The position numbers and the translations under genes are program-made. A stretch of DNA of 64,000 nucleotides from Anticarsia gemmatalis. Lineage: Eukaryota > Arthropoda > Insecta > Lepidoptera > Erebidae. The stretch spans positions 19,881,001-19,945,000 of the forward strand of contig NC_134776.1 in NCBI RefSeq assembly GCF_050436995.1, given 5' to 3'. Positions 35,701 to 46,939 of the stretch are shown one piece after another (position 1 is the stretch's first letter; every line of letters begins with the position of its first letter). The notes under the pieces are model-generated. The model did not search any database. It saw only the letters and a list, made by a program, of their open reading frames with translations, and had not been told where the DNA came from.

Positions 35701-38700
35701 TTTTATAAACAGCAAATAATGTTATATGTAAAGACTACAATTTAAATAGAATTTGAACTAATTAAGGTGTAATTAGTATTTATGTATACTGGTATAAAAT
35801 TGATACTGGTATTTTTTTTTTTAATTATTCGTGTTGTTTGTGAATAGTGATTTGCACAAAAAAGAATCTAAAAATGACGTAATCCACACAATTTTGCTTG
35901 TTTACATTATTTTTGGATAGATTTTAAACTTTTGTTTTAATTGTACTAGATGTTTTTTTGGATTAATTCCAATTAAATAAAGTGTAATAATCATCCTGAA
36001 AATTTTAAATTTTATAATCAATTGCGGGCCATATTTTAACTTCCGCGGACCACTGGTTGGGAACCACCGGTCTTAACAGTTGCGTAATTATAAAATACTA
36101 GCTGACCCGCGCAACTTCGCTTGCGTCACATAAGAGAGAATGGTTCAAAATTTTCCCCGTTTTTGTAACATTTTTCACTGGTACTCTGCTCCTTTTAGTA
36201 GTAGCGTGATGATATATATAGCCTATAACCTTCCTCGATAAATGGACTATCTAACACTGAAAGAATTTTTCAAATCGGATCAGTAGTTCCTGAGATTAGC
36301 GCGTTCAAACCAACAAACAAACAAACAAACAAACAAACTTTTCAGCTTTATAATATTAGTATAGATTTACCTATCGCTGGTCGTACGATGCAGACAGGTA
36401 CTCGTTCAGCCCATCGTTTCACTTCCTCCTCAGCTACGGCCTTGGCGAAGGTGTACGTGTTAGGGTACCCCTTGATGAAGCTGAAATTGTATATATTGTA
36501 AAATTAATGGGTTTCTAACAGAGCAAAGGTGGTTTAAAAGCATTAGGAGTACCTAAAGATGAAAAATAATTAAAAACATTTTTTTTAATTTAGACCAAAC
36601 ATTTGCACTTGTATCTTACAAGTTACACCTAGTTAGTGAATTTGCTGCCAACTCGAAAGTTTAAGGAAATCTACGTTTTTTATGTTGATGTCGAGAAATT
36701 AGAAGTACCTAGTGATAAAAGATGATCCAAGTCAAATTTCGACACTAATGGCTGACATAGTAACAATAAGCAAATTTATCGTTAGTACGAAAAGTGGAGA
36801 GAAACTTTTGCTTACTATTTCTTTGCCAGTTACATAGCTTTTTATAAGACTTATAAAAAGCCCCCTTTTTACTCCTTTATAGCTGACCCGGCGAACTTCG
36901 TACCGCCTAAAATATACAAAATTAAATGTCTATTTTTCAATGTTTCTGAGAGATATTCTTAATATTTTTAACCGTAAAAACCTTCTCCTAATAATTACCA
37001 GCCATTCACGCGTGATGCCGTGACCAAGGAAAACGGATTTCATTTTTATATTTATGAATTTATATTTTATATTTATCATATCATTGGTGGTAGAAGACTT
37101 CATATCATTTAGCAACCAATTACCGAACTAGATTTGAAAACTCGTCAACCTTAATGGTAAGACGGACAACACGCTGCTATCACACCACCGAATCCACTCG
37201 CACTCTAGCCCTCCAATATTATAACAATGAGGCTAGTTGCGCTCACCGGTCGGTAAACGATCCTTGGGTTAAGCAAACCTTAGCGCGGTCATTCTATAGA
37301 TGGGTGACCGCATAGTGGTATTTGAACAGGGCGTCTCCGTACATTGGAGGGCACGTAAAAAGTCGGTCCCGGTTGTTGGCAATTAAGATAACAGTCGTTA
37401 AGCCACGTCAAAAGCCTTCGGGCGGCTTGAACAACTTTGACACTAGGTTGACCACTAACCATACGATAAGAAGAAGAAGAATGTAACTATACAAAAAAAC
37501 CAAAAAAAATGCATAGGTATTAATTGTACTTACGTATCCTCAAACTCCTTGATCCTCTCTTCATCAACGTTCTCCACAAGACCTATCAGCACATCTGGAG
37601 GCACAGGACTTGGGTAGAACTGCTCCATCACTTCCTTATCCAGGTTCTTACTGTTCGCGTTGGCGTACGCTGATGACACGTGCACAAAAGATCTGTGAAA
37701 CATTAGGAAGTTAGTTTTATATCAAGGATGAAACATTTTTTTATAAATAGTAAAATATTTTTTCAATTCGCACCAGTAGTTTCTGAGATTAGCGCGTTCA
37801 AACAAACAAACTCTACAATTTTATAATACTAACTGCCCCGCGTAACTTCGCTTGCACCGCATTAGAGAGAATTGGATAATTTTCCCCGTTTTTGTAATAT
37901 TTTTTACTGGTACTCTGCTCCTTTTGGTCGTAGCGTGATGTTATAAAGTCAAAAGCCTTCCTCAATAAATGTTCTATTCAACACAAAAACATTTTTTCGA
38001 TTCGCACAAGTAGTTTATGAGATTAGCCATTTAAAATTTACTGCAAAAATAGTTATTTCGGGGGTTACTAAAGACGCTTATCATATTTTTATGTAACATT
38101 TTAATTTGGTTTTGGTTGTCGATAGTGATGGACAGCTACAATTAAATGTGTAGGAGACACGAGTTATCGGGCTACTGGCGATGCAAATTTTATATTTTGA
38201 TAGATTTACTAAATAAAGAACATTTACAATACCTAATAAGTACAATACTCTCCCATTGCCGGGCAAGTGCTCTCGCATGAGAGCTAGGTCTAACCCTCGG
38301 TTTCTGAATACATTTAGCGGTAGTTTATCTATTCAATAGCGTTTATTTTATATGATTTTAAACGCTATTTAATAGATAAACTACCGCTTAATGTACTTCA
38401 GAAACCGGACAATAGCCAAGTTAGCGTACATTTTTCGGAATAAAATACTAAAAAAGGTAGTTGTTTTTAGAGAAATACGGCAAATATGAATAGCCCTAAA
38501 GGGAATGAAAGTTTGTATATTTTTTTAATGAAAGTTTGAAACTATGTCAATTCTTGACCGATCGGGCTGAAACTTTGCATGTACTAAGCTATTTTAACGT
38601 AAACTGCCCTTAAGAAAGGACTTTGATAAATTTTCATCCCTGATGGGATAAAATAGGGGATGGAGTTCGTATGAAACTTTGTTAATTTCAAACTGATCGG

Positions 38701-41700
38701 GCTGAGACTTTGCATGTATAAAGCTACTATGGTGCAAGCATTACCTAAGAAAAGATTTTGATAAATTCCACCCATAAGAGGGCTAAAGTTGGTATAAATC
38801 TTCTTAAATTTTCGACTGATTAATCTGAAATTAAGCTAGATTCACTCAATACTTTTGCTTCGGGAAACCATTTCACGTGGACGAAGTCGCGGGCGGTAAA
38901 CTTGTACTATAATTCCGCATACGTGCAAGCAATCCAGACGCTGTAAATAAGCGACCGTCCGCTGCACGAGTTATCGGGCTACTGGCGTTGCAAATTTTAT
39001 ATTTCGATAGACTTTACTAAATAAAGATCATTTACAATACCTAATAGGTATTCTCCCACTGCCGGGCAATTGCTCTCGCATGAGAGCTAGCTCTAACCCC
39101 CGGTTTCTGAGTACATTTAGCGGTAGTTTATCTATTCAATAGCGTTTATTTCAGACGCTTTTAAACGCTATTGAAAAGATAAACTACCGCTAAATGTTCC
39201 TCAGAAACCGGGCAATAGCCAAGTCCGAGGGCTTTGTATAATCTATACTAATATTATAAAGCTGAAGAATTTGTTTTTTTGTTTGAACGCGCTTGATTGA
39301 TTTAAATAATTAGGTAAGTAATTTTACTGTTGTATAGCCTATTTATTGAGGAAGGCTATATAACATCACGCTACGACCAACAGGTGCAGGGTACCAGTAA
39401 AAAATGTTACAAAAACGGGGAAAAATTGTATGACCCGTTCTCTCTTATGTGACGCGAGCAAAGTTAGTCAGCTAGTAATATTGCCTAAATTACGATATTT
39501 TCTTTCACCGTTAGAGCAAGTAATAATTAATTCTAACACACGTTATATGACGTTTTGCCTCGGGTTCAAAGACACAAACACTTGTATGAAAAACAAATGC
39601 TTAAACCACACGACTTATCGTCCTTTTAGTTCTTGATAATGATACGATAATTATAGTGACTACCTGAGGCACCCATAGCCAGTTGCGCTCACCGGTCGGT
39701 AAACGATTTGTGGGTTAAGCAACCCTTGGCGCGGTCATTCCATAGATGGGTGACCGCATAGTGGTATTTGAGAGCGTCTCCGTGCTTCGGAGGGCACGTA
39801 AAAAGCCGGCAGTTGTCTACTAAGATAACAGTCGTTAAGCCATGTTAAAGGCCTCTCGGACGGCTTGGACAACTTTGACACTAGGTTGACCACTAACCTT
39901 ACGACAAACAACAAGCAAGCAGCAGTGACTACTAACCTCAGGTTCTTGCAAGCCTGAGCAAGTGTGAGAGCCTCTCTCGTACCGCGGACATTGATCAACG
40001 TTGTCACTCGGAGGCACTCGTCAAACCGAGTTGTGGCAGCCACGTGGAATATTACATTCACCTGAAAGTTTAAAAAGATAAAGACCCGGTTTATTCATTT
40101 CTAAATGGGTGACTGGGTTAATGAAAAATTATTAAAATCGTTCTCGTAAAAGGTTAATCTCAAATGCTCAGACTTAATTATTTTTTCGTAAATAATGTTG
40201 AAATTGTAATTATTACAGACTGAAATATTTAATGAGACACTGACAATGATTTGATACCAACGAAAATAAGACATAGTGACGTCACTACGTCGTATTTCTG
40301 TACTAAAATGTGTTTTTGACATTTTATAAAGAGAAGCTGATTTTAATGGTAGGCAAGTACCCTAATATTAGGTTGTTCGGAAAGTCATTACGTTTGTCTG
40401 TGACGGTCTATAATATAATACTTATACGTTATTTTGTGCGATATACCAATCGGTTCATATCTAACGGAAGACGCGTCTGTCGACGCGTTTTCGTAGGGTC
40501 TTTGCATCAACACAAAATCAGTTAAATGTGTAAGGTTGAACTAATATATATGTATTTTTTTATTTTTTTCGTTTTTAAGCTCTTGCGACTTGTACACATA
40601 ATATTATTATGCAACGGGTCTTAAACACAGTTGAAAATTAATGGTTAGGAAACCTCTAGTACCATATTTTCGGCAAATAGAAATAATTTGGATTTGAATT
40701 TGAATTTGACCTTATTTGTTTACCCGACGTTTTGATCGAATTACATAGACCGTGGTCACGGGCTGAGAGTCAGCCCGTTGCATTATAGTATTATATGTAT
40801 TTTTCTGTTCAAATGTTACCCGACCGACAATACGGGAGGCATTTTCTGTCAGATTTGAACCGACCCTCTGATCTTCTAAGTGCGGCTTTAGAAATAAGTA
40901 GTAGGTACCTCTTGCATAAGCAAATTCCAGTCATTGTCACTGAGGCCCAGTTTAAGATCGGCCACGTCGCCGGTCACGGGCACTATGCGTTCTGCGAACT
41001 TTGGCTTTTTCGATCGTAACGAATCGAAAACCTGAAAAATGACAAAATGGGTTTGAATAGATTTTCCCACTGCTGGGCAGGGGTCTCTTTAGCGAAATGA
41101 GAAAGAAAAAACGTATTGTCGCAGTTTTTTACTAAAATAGGTTTATAGTGTGTTTATGAATAAGAGGGTAATAGTTTAATTTTACTTACAGGATCTTCCA
41201 AAATAACTTTGAGTCTCTCTTCCACTGTCTTTCCTTTCTTCGGTCTCATGAGTAAATATACTTTTGCGATGTCACATGCTCTGTAAAAGAAATTATATAT
41301 TTTTAATTAGAGAGAGGTTCGTTACAATAATGTATGAACAATCGCTCTGTAAGTCGTTGAATATATTTATTATTTTTAAAACCTATATTCTATATAACCC
41401 TATATTATATAAGCATATTTATACTAATATTATAAAATTGTAGAACTTGCTTTTTCTCAGGAACTACAGGTGCGTATTAAAAAATATATTTTACTGTTGG
41501 ATAGCCTATTTATTGAGGAAGGTTATAGGCTATATAACATCACGCTACAACCAACAGGAGCAAAGTACCAGTAAAAAATGTTACAAAAATGGGCGAAATT
41601 ATGGCTCATTCGCTCTCATGTGACGCAAGTATATGTGCGCTGGTCAGCTAGTATTATATACATATTTATTATGTATTTTTTTACCGAAAAAAATCTATAT

Positions 41701-44700
41701 TTATAATTATAGCCTATAACCTTCCTCGATAAATAAGCTATCCAACAGTAAAATATTTTTTTAATTCGAACCCGTAGTTCCTGAGATTAGCGCGTTCAAA
41801 CAAACAAACTCTTCAACTTTATAATATTAGTATAGATTAGGTTTTTGATTAGGTCATTATACAAAATTATATTGTATGTTGATTTGAGTTGTAAATACAT
41901 AAGTAGAGTCGTATCATCGTAATAAATTATTATTAATATAGACATGTGAATTCATTATGAAAATACAAAGTTTCAATTTAAATGCATTTAACATTTAATA
42001 CTTTCTTCGTTAATATTGTTTATTTTAATTACATTGTACAATAAATTTAAATTATTAAATGTTTGTTTATTGTTATGTTAATATTATTTCAATATGTCTT
42101 TGCAAAGTTATTTCAATTAAGTCACTCTGGTTATTTGTCTGCGATGTTTTCATAAGGATTATTTTTTCATTAAATATTAAGAGGAAGACATCAAAGGGCC
42201 CTATTTAAGCTCCCCTAAAACATGGGCGTGGCTTCATAAATCAATATCGCCAGACTACATCTGTAGCGTTAATTTATACCGAAGGGTCCACAGCCTCCCT
42301 TACCTGCCCTAGCAACGAAGGGCATAAAACCCTGTTGGCAGAAAGAGATGGGCGATCGGATCTCTCGCTCTAATATTTGGCTGCCATGATGTTCGAGACG
42401 ATTCCACCCCAATTCGAAGTTCTATAGATTTATTTGTGTTTCGTTGATGTGATCAGAGGGGTAGCTAATGGACCCTCGTTGTTATGGACAGGCAGAGTCT
42501 CACTGTTGGTAGGTAGATGTGATTGGTACAGGCTGATGGTAATGTTGCATAGTAACTGAGTAAAATAAGAGATAGTGACAAACTGACTAACTGATTTTAT
42601 TACATCATTAGTTAAACCTTTCTTCCAAACTGTGCTGGAGTAGGCTTCCAGTCTCACCAGATGCAGTTAAAAATTAGTATTTTACATGGAGCGACTGCCT
42701 ATCCGACCTCCACACCCCAGTTACCTGGGTTATAACACGATACCCTTCGGCAAGACTGGTTGTCAGACTTTCAAGCTTCTGACTATTGTTAACGATTGCT
42801 GGTCTTGAGGATTTTGGGCATTCTATTCAAATCTTAACCTAGTTTTAATAACAACACGAATTCTTTGTAATGTAAGAATGGACCTTTTTCATAAAGATTG
42901 TTATTAAAAAAATCATTCCTTGAGTTGGCAGGCCCATAATGTTTACACCCTGTATACTACAGATTAAAGAGAGTATCTATCATCGATTGGAAACCATGTT
43001 TGTCCAGACAGTTCCACCCCAACACAGTCCTATAGAAATATTTGTACAGGTAAATCTGATGCCAATTAATTTCCCGATCCTTTGTGCCTTTGATGAAACC
43101 AAACACGACCCCCGTGCCTCCACGTCTAGACGGATGCTATACAAATCATAGATTTGTCGAATTTGGGGTGAAATTTCATATACTTAAATTCACCCCCAAG
43201 ATCGAAGGGATGAATTCAATTTGCAGATAGACAGGAATTTAATATAGCGACGAATAAATTTGCGTGATGTTTATACGAAGAGCTGTATGGTAAGACTAGC
43301 AAACACTTGCGGATCTACTTGCGTTTTTATTTTACTTAGCTCTACGGATTCACTAGCCAGTTGCATTCACCGGTAGGTAAATGATCTACGAGCTAAGCAA
43401 CCTTAGTGCGGACATGCTATAGATAGGTGATCGCATATTGATATTTGAGGTAAACGTCTCCGTGTTAGTTGACAATTGAAATGAAAGTTGATTAGAACTT
43501 TTGAGACTAGGTTTACTACTAATAACTATTTTATGAAATTTATTGTGTTTATTTCCACATTTTGAGGACAAAAAAGTACCTAGGCTTTACATCCTAAGCC
43601 CTAGTTTTAACACTTCTAGAACTTATCTTTTAGACATTATCAAAATTAGAATGTTTGTATAAATTATTTGAAATATAGTCCTCCTCCCTCGTTTGATAGG
43701 AGACTCTTGCCAAGCAGTGGGATAGCAATGGGTTAAAAAATCTCACGTATAAATTAAATAGGAACATATTATTATCAGATTGCAATAAATCTAATACTGC
43801 ACCCTGCCGCCTACATTTTTTCAAAAGCCTAGTAGTAGTACATCGATAAATAAAATTACACAGACAGGTATTCGCGTTCATAATATTAATACGGGTTTTG
43901 CAAATAAATTAGAAGAAATATTTGTTTGTGTGATACCCTCTACCCTCTGATGTGGAAATTTGATCCCCTCCGAAACATGCCTTATGTACAAACAACCCTT
44001 AAAGAGATTTCGGGATGGCCTTTATTTACTCTTTGTTCGAATACATAAGGGTCTATTTAGGGGGTCTTTCAAGGTGACCATTTGTGTATGGAGATACATG
44101 TTATAGGCAAGGGACGCAAAGCCGTTAGGACGTTCATAATAATATCTAAAATGGTCGCTATTCAATAAAATTCAGTACACCGATTTTTACGCATTGAGTA
44201 TAAGATATTTAAATAAAAACCTTTCTTCGAAATAAAAGACCTTTTTTAAATCCGCTTCGCAGTATTTTGTTGAACAGAACATGTTTTCCTAAAAACTCTG
44301 AGTACTAGTCGAGTCTTATTGAAATTTTACAAACATACAAACAACAAAGTACTTTCAGACCCAGGACAACTACTGGGTGTGTATGTAGCGCGGTCGGTTG
44401 CTGACTATCTAAGCCATCTCAGTTGAGGAATTATTTGAAAGCCACTATGCCGTACTTTGTTTTCTTCTTTAGAATATAGTGATTAACACGTTACGTCGAA
44501 GCAGCAATGTACTGAATAGTGATCATCAATTTGACGTACACTAGTTGTCTCATGTTCTATTGACCGGATAGACACATAGTGAAAATCCTTACCTAAACAG
44601 TTTCTCAATGAGTTGTTTCCCGATGAAGCCGGAGCCGCCAGTCACAAAGACGGTGGTGTCCTTATAGAACATCTGGATGTCCGAGTCTCCGAATTCTATC

Positions 44701-44768
44701 GCATCGTTAATATGCCTCTGGTAACGAAGACCTCTCTGCTCCACCACTTGCGCTGGATCCAAGCTCAT
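29703..44768 (-). CDS. Fatty acyl-CoA reductase (FAR), complete, 10 coding exons
   Basis: FARs reduce fatty acyl-CoA to fatty alcohol with NADPH; in insects they serve wax and, in moths, sex-pheromone synthesis. Coding exons, 5' to 3': 44768-44593, 41280-41190, 41031-40909, 40061-39937, 37692-37534, 36480-36371, 34933-34866, 32320-32134, 30694-30514, 30072-29703. All introns are GT-AG and the exons join in phase to 529 codons plus stop, normal for the family. Visible features are FVTGGSGFIGKQLIEKLFR (GxxGxxG at residues 44-50), VIFHVAATTRFD, the active site YPNTYTFAK (Tyr234, Lys238), IVRPAI, FVPVDYVNNG (307-315), a C-terminal FAR domain, a hydrophobic stretch at about 378-402 and a hydrophobic tail at 495-529, suggesting ER membrane attachment. 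The start ATG follows acceptor TTACAG by six bases, so an upstream 5' UTR exon is expected but not found. Whether it is a pheromone-gland or wax-type FAR cannot be told from this. Confidence 0.95.
30099..30211. mobile_element. Hairpin MITE (family C) in FAR intron 9
   Basis: A nearly perfect palindrome of about 110 bp with arms TTTCTGAGTACATTT and TTCAATAGCGTT and their complements. Related copies lie at 38296, 39097, 54219, 58377, 58688 and 62369. Confidence 0.75.
30845..31027. mobile_element. MITE family A in FAR intron 8
   Basis: Ends TGCCTCGATTCTC and GAGAATCGAGGCA, bordered by perfect CTG target copies (30842-30844, 31028-31030). Confidence 0.88.
31497..31740 (-). mobile_element. tRNA-derived SINE in FAR intron 8
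   Basis: On the minus strand it reads GCGCAGTGGTTTAAGCGGTC (A box) and GGTGGGTTCGAATCCCACC (B box), then a body with CAAGCTCTGCTTAGTTTGG. A fuller copy is at 52957-53225 and 3' pieces are at 61065-61200 and 61740-61820. It is not a tRNA gene: the cloverleaf cannot be closed at the acceptor end. Confidence 0.7.
31803..32022 (+). mobile_element. Helitron-like element in FAR intron 8
   Basis: TC (after A) to CTAG (before T). It contains ATATTATAAATGCGAAAA, a TTTCACACAAATACTACC region and CGCGAAGTCGCGGGCGGCC near the 3' end. Confidence 0.7.
32040..32115 (-). mobile_element. Helitron 5' fragment beside the FAR exon 8 donor
   Basis: On the minus strand it begins TCTATACTAATATTATAAAG and runs to GGAACTAC, then stops. 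Its TC end lies about 19 bases inside the intron from the exon 8 splice donor (exon edge 32134). Confidence 0.65.
33300..33475. mobile_element. Old diverged MITE of family A
   Basis: It keeps CCGGCTACTTATCGAGAAAT and GTAGAGAATCGTGCTACGA, but the left end is eroded. Confidence 0.45.
34349..34562 (+). mobile_element. 5S-rRNA-derived SINE, 5'-diverged, FAR intron 7
   Basis: It contains GATGGGTGACCGCATAGTGG, matching the 5S internal control region motif GATGGGTGACCGC, followed by the family body AAGATAACAGTCGTTAAG and ACCACTAACCATACGA. The 5' part differs from other copies. Confidence 0.6.
34656..34848 (+). mobile_element. Helitron-like element, CTTGACCGATTCTTATGAAA type
   Basis: It runs from TC to GGGTCAGCTAG before T. 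The 3' end lies 16 bases from the FAR exon 7 donor. Relatives are at about 46940-47101 and 53337-53525. Confidence 0.65.
35079..35318 (+). mobile_element. Helitron with a visible empty site
   Basis: It starts TCCATTTATGAAGCTGAAG and ends GGTCAGCTAG, with A before and T after. The empty site in unit 2 of the tandem duplication reads AATAATGTTATATG, so the element entered an AT dinucleotide without a target duplication, as Helitrons do. At about 240 bp it is non-autonomous. Confidence 0.88.
35488..35657. mobile_element. MITE family B with a visible empty site
   Basis: Ends GGGGGACTATCACG and CGTGATAAGCCCG, bordered by CTG (35485-35487, 35658-35660). Unit 1 of the tandem duplication has GCCTGAATCTG with no insert. 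A 3 bp CWG target duplication and short inverted ends fit PIF/Harbinger. Confidence 0.9.
36098..36364 (-). mobile_element. Helitron abutting the FAR exon 6 donor
   Basis: On the minus strand it begins TCTATACTAATATTATAAAG directly after GTAAA of the exon 6 donor and ends GGTCAGCTAG. The intron therefore starts with five host bases before the Helitron, and the T at intron position +6 belongs to the element. Confidence 0.8.
37229..37466 (+). mobile_element. 5S-rRNA-derived SINE, FAR intron 5
   Basis: It has GCTCACCGGTCGGTAAACGA, GGTTAAGCAA, GATGGGTGACCGCATAGTGG and the shared body ending ACTAACCATACGA. The order of the 5S-like motifs is that of 5S rRNA (GTTAAGCAAC then GGATGGGTGACCGC). Confidence 0.75.
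37745..38022 (-). mobile_element. Two partial Helitrons in FAR intron 4
   Basis: Minus-strand pieces carry GCGTTCAAACAAACAAACTC and GTAGCGTGATG on the plus strand. One ends in CTGCCCCGCGTAACTTCGC, a worn Helitron 3' end. Confidence 0.55.
38155..38425. repeat. Local duplicate carrying hairpin MITE C, copy 1
   Basis: It shares CGAGTTATCGGGCTACTGGC and GGGCAAGTGCTCTCGCATGA with 38965-39232, with the hairpin (about 38296-38411) at the same place. Confidence 0.7.
38965..39232. repeat. Local duplicate carrying hairpin MITE C, copy 2
   Basis: This is the partner of 38155-38425; its hairpin is at about 39097-39213. The identical hairpin position means the hairpin was present before this small duplication. 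Confidence 0.7.
39242..39475 (+). mobile_element. Helitron-like element, FAR intron 4
   Basis: TCTATACTAATATTATAAAG to TAGTCAGCTAG before T, about 234 bp. Confidence 0.75.
39666..39905 (+). mobile_element. 5S-rRNA-derived SINE, FAR intron 4
   Basis: A full-length family member with GTTGCGCTCACCGGTCGGTA, GTTAAGCAACCC and GATGGGTGACCGCATAGTGG. Its end lies about 30 bases from the exon 4 donor. Confidence 0.78.
40710..40870. repeat. Dispersed repeat remnant next to FAR exon 3
   Basis: It contains CCCGACGTTTTGATCG, ATAGACCGTGGTCACGGGCT and then a stretch like the MITE at 54431 (CCGACAATACGGG, CTGTCAGATTTGAACC). The GACCGTGGTC motif, in reverse, also recurs in the array at 58230-60460. Confidence 0.4.
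41420..41651 (+). mobile_element. Helitron-like element, FAR intron 1
   Basis: A worn 5' end (ATACTAATATTATAAAATTG), intact GCTGGTCAGCTAG before T. Confidence 0.7.
41710..41836 (-). mobile_element. Helitron 5' half, FAR intron 1
   Basis: On the minus strand it starts TCTATACTAATATTATAAAG and is cut after the CTATAGGC-like region. Confidence 0.65.
43350..43532 (+). mobile_element. Old 5S-rRNA-derived SINE, FAR intron 1
   Basis: A diverged member with CATTCACCGGTAGGTAAATG, GCTAAGCAACC and ATAGATAGGTGATCGCATA. It is the most decayed of the six. Confidence 0.6.
44390..44558. mobile_element. MITE family B, worn, FAR intron 1
   Basis: It keeps TTTGAAAGCCACTATGC, GTGATTAACACGTTACGT and GACGTACACTAGTTGTC. 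It ends 35 bases from FAR exon 1. Confidence 0.6.
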
Positions 44769-44839
44769 CCTGAACTGTAACAAACAATTAATAAAAGTGT
44801 GATTATATTAAATATGTATTTGATATCGGTGACTAAAAG

Positions 44840-45084
44840 CACTCATAGCCAGTTGCTCTCACCGGTCGGTAAACGATCTCTTGGTTAAGCAACCCTTGGC
44901 GCGGTCATTCTATAGATAGGTGACCGCATAGTGGTTTTTGATCTGGGCATCCCCGCGCTTCGGAGGGTACGTAAAAAGTTGGTCTCGGCTGTTGTCTACT
45001 AAGATAACAGTCGTTAAGACATGTCAAAGGCCTCTCGGCTTGAACAACTTTGATACTAGGTTGACCACTAACCATACGACAAAC
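44840..45084 (+). mobile_element. 5S-rRNA-derived SINE upstream of FAR
   Basis: It has CTCTCACCGGTCGGTAAACG, GGTTAAGCAACCC, GATAGGTGACCGCATAGTGG and the shared body. Confidence 0.75.
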
Positions 45085-46671
45085 AAACAGTGTGATTTTA
45101 TTATTTGAATTATTTTAAGCACGTTGGTCCTCAATTTTTAGTTTTATCTAACCATTATTTATACATGCATTAAATCTCGCCTTGTTCCGATAGGTAGGCA
45201 AAGAAAAACATTATTATTATAGATTTATGTATTGGTGAACTCAGGATCTAACCTCTCCCTCATTACGGAACGAGACCCTTCCCTAATAGTGGGACATAAA
45301 TGGGTTATAGGTACTTGTTTTAAGTCAGGATTTTCTAAGTTTTATTTACCTTATATTACAGAGACTTTGAACTACTGAGCACACTACCTTACTCCGAGCG
45401 ACTACTATTTAGAATTAAAATTTCAACATTATTGATGAGCGAATAAAATAACTGTACAACAAAGTAATTTATATATTAATACGTGAAGCAAAAACTTTGG
45501 ACCCCTTTTTACGAAAAACGAACGAACCCAGAAGTATGAAATTTGGTACACTTACAGTTTATGTGTAGGAGGATAGGATAGGTAGGATATTTTTAATAAT
45601 AATGCTTATAAAGTCCATTAAATCAATAAATAAAACATTACACACACTACCACGCATTTGACATTTGCCTATAATATATACATAGAGCACTGACATAGGC
45701 ATAGATTAAATAACTTATAATTTAAATTAATTAAAGTCGAATTTCAATAGGCGGCCTCAAGTATATTTAAATGCGTACCTACTTTATAATTTTGTAACGA
45801 TTAAGTTAAGTAAATTAACATGAATATTGCATGTTATTCACAATGTGTTATTCAGGTTGCCTTTCGACCTGAATAAATTTGTTTAGATTGTTACAGTTAG
45901 TTGGAATTTCACTACAACAATTTAAACAGACAACATTGCCTACCCAGGTTGTGGACTTGCACAGCCATGGGTTGTGAAGGTTTTATAGGCAGTTGCTCCA
46001 TGTAAACTACTGGTATGCAGCTGCATCAGGTGAGACTGGAAGCCGACTCCAACGAAAGGAAGAAAGTCTAAGCGAATGATGTCATAAAATTAGTTTGTCT
46101 GTTTGTCGCTATCTCATATTTTACTCAGTTACTATGCAACATTGCCATCAGCCTGTACCAATCATATGTATCTTTGGTTCCACCAAAGGCTAGGCTAATG
46201 TAGTTGAAACTTCATATTATTTTCAAGGTTTACCTAAAGAGCAATAAACCCTACCTCTTAAGCTTCGCTGTCAGTCTGTCGCCAGGCTATATTATATCTC
46301 ATGAACCATGATTGTTCCATTCCTAAAAGGTAATAACGGGACCTAATTACTGAGTCTTCACTATCTGTTTGTCACCAGGGTGTATAAAATGAACCGTGAT
46401 AATTTGACGGTTGAAATTGTTACACATTTTGTATTGTTTTACTGCTATAACAGCGAATATACTAAAAATATAATCTAATAGATATTTAAGAGGGCTCCTA
46501 TACACCAAAATATATGTTATTTTTATGTTGATATTACATTTATACGAGTTAATATGGATGGTTTGGAAGCCTTTGCGAGCGAGGGTAATTCGCACTTGGC
46601 TAGTTTTTTATAACCGGCCAAGTGCTAAGATTACGCCTATTATGACAAAAGGTGTCGGTAGATATATCGGT

Positions 46672-46732
46672 GACCAGTAGTTGACAAATCTTGCCTACTA
46701 TTATAGTAGGCAAGATTTGTCAACTACTGGTC
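46672..46732. repeat. Perfect 29 bp inverted repeat with a 3-base loop
   Basis: The arms GACCAGTAGTTGACAAATCT...CTACTA and the exact complement are separated by TTA. It could be a tiny foldback element or the remnant of one. No second copy is seen in the window. Confidence 0.8.
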
Positions 46733-46939
46733 ATGTTATTAAACTTTTTATTCCAATGAAAATTAGAATAAATAATTATCACGTTTTGTCTGGATTATAA
46801 AATTTTATATATGTTTTGGTGGGCTAAAACACGTGAGTAGGAAGAAATAGGGAGGGAACTTTAGTTATTCGTGGAAATACCCGTATTGAAATAATCGTGT
46901 GAAACATTGTAATCTAAAGTATACCATGTCACAATGTTA

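Larger units (their letters stand above)
34934..35806. repeat. Local tandem duplication in FAR intron 6
   Basis: Unit 1 (34934 to about 35398) and unit 2 (about 35399 to 35806) share GCTAAAGCATT, GCAATGAACATA, AACAATTGCAAATGTGTGAC and GACTACAATTTAAATA in order. Unit 1 holds a Helitron absent from unit 2; unit 2 holds a family B MITE absent from unit 1. The copied stretch begins at the FAR exon 7 acceptor. Confidence 0.85.

Noticed and set aside
39690..39780. 5S rRNA gene
   Set aside because: Only the internal control motifs match. The ends are not 5S and the same tail follows in all six copies.
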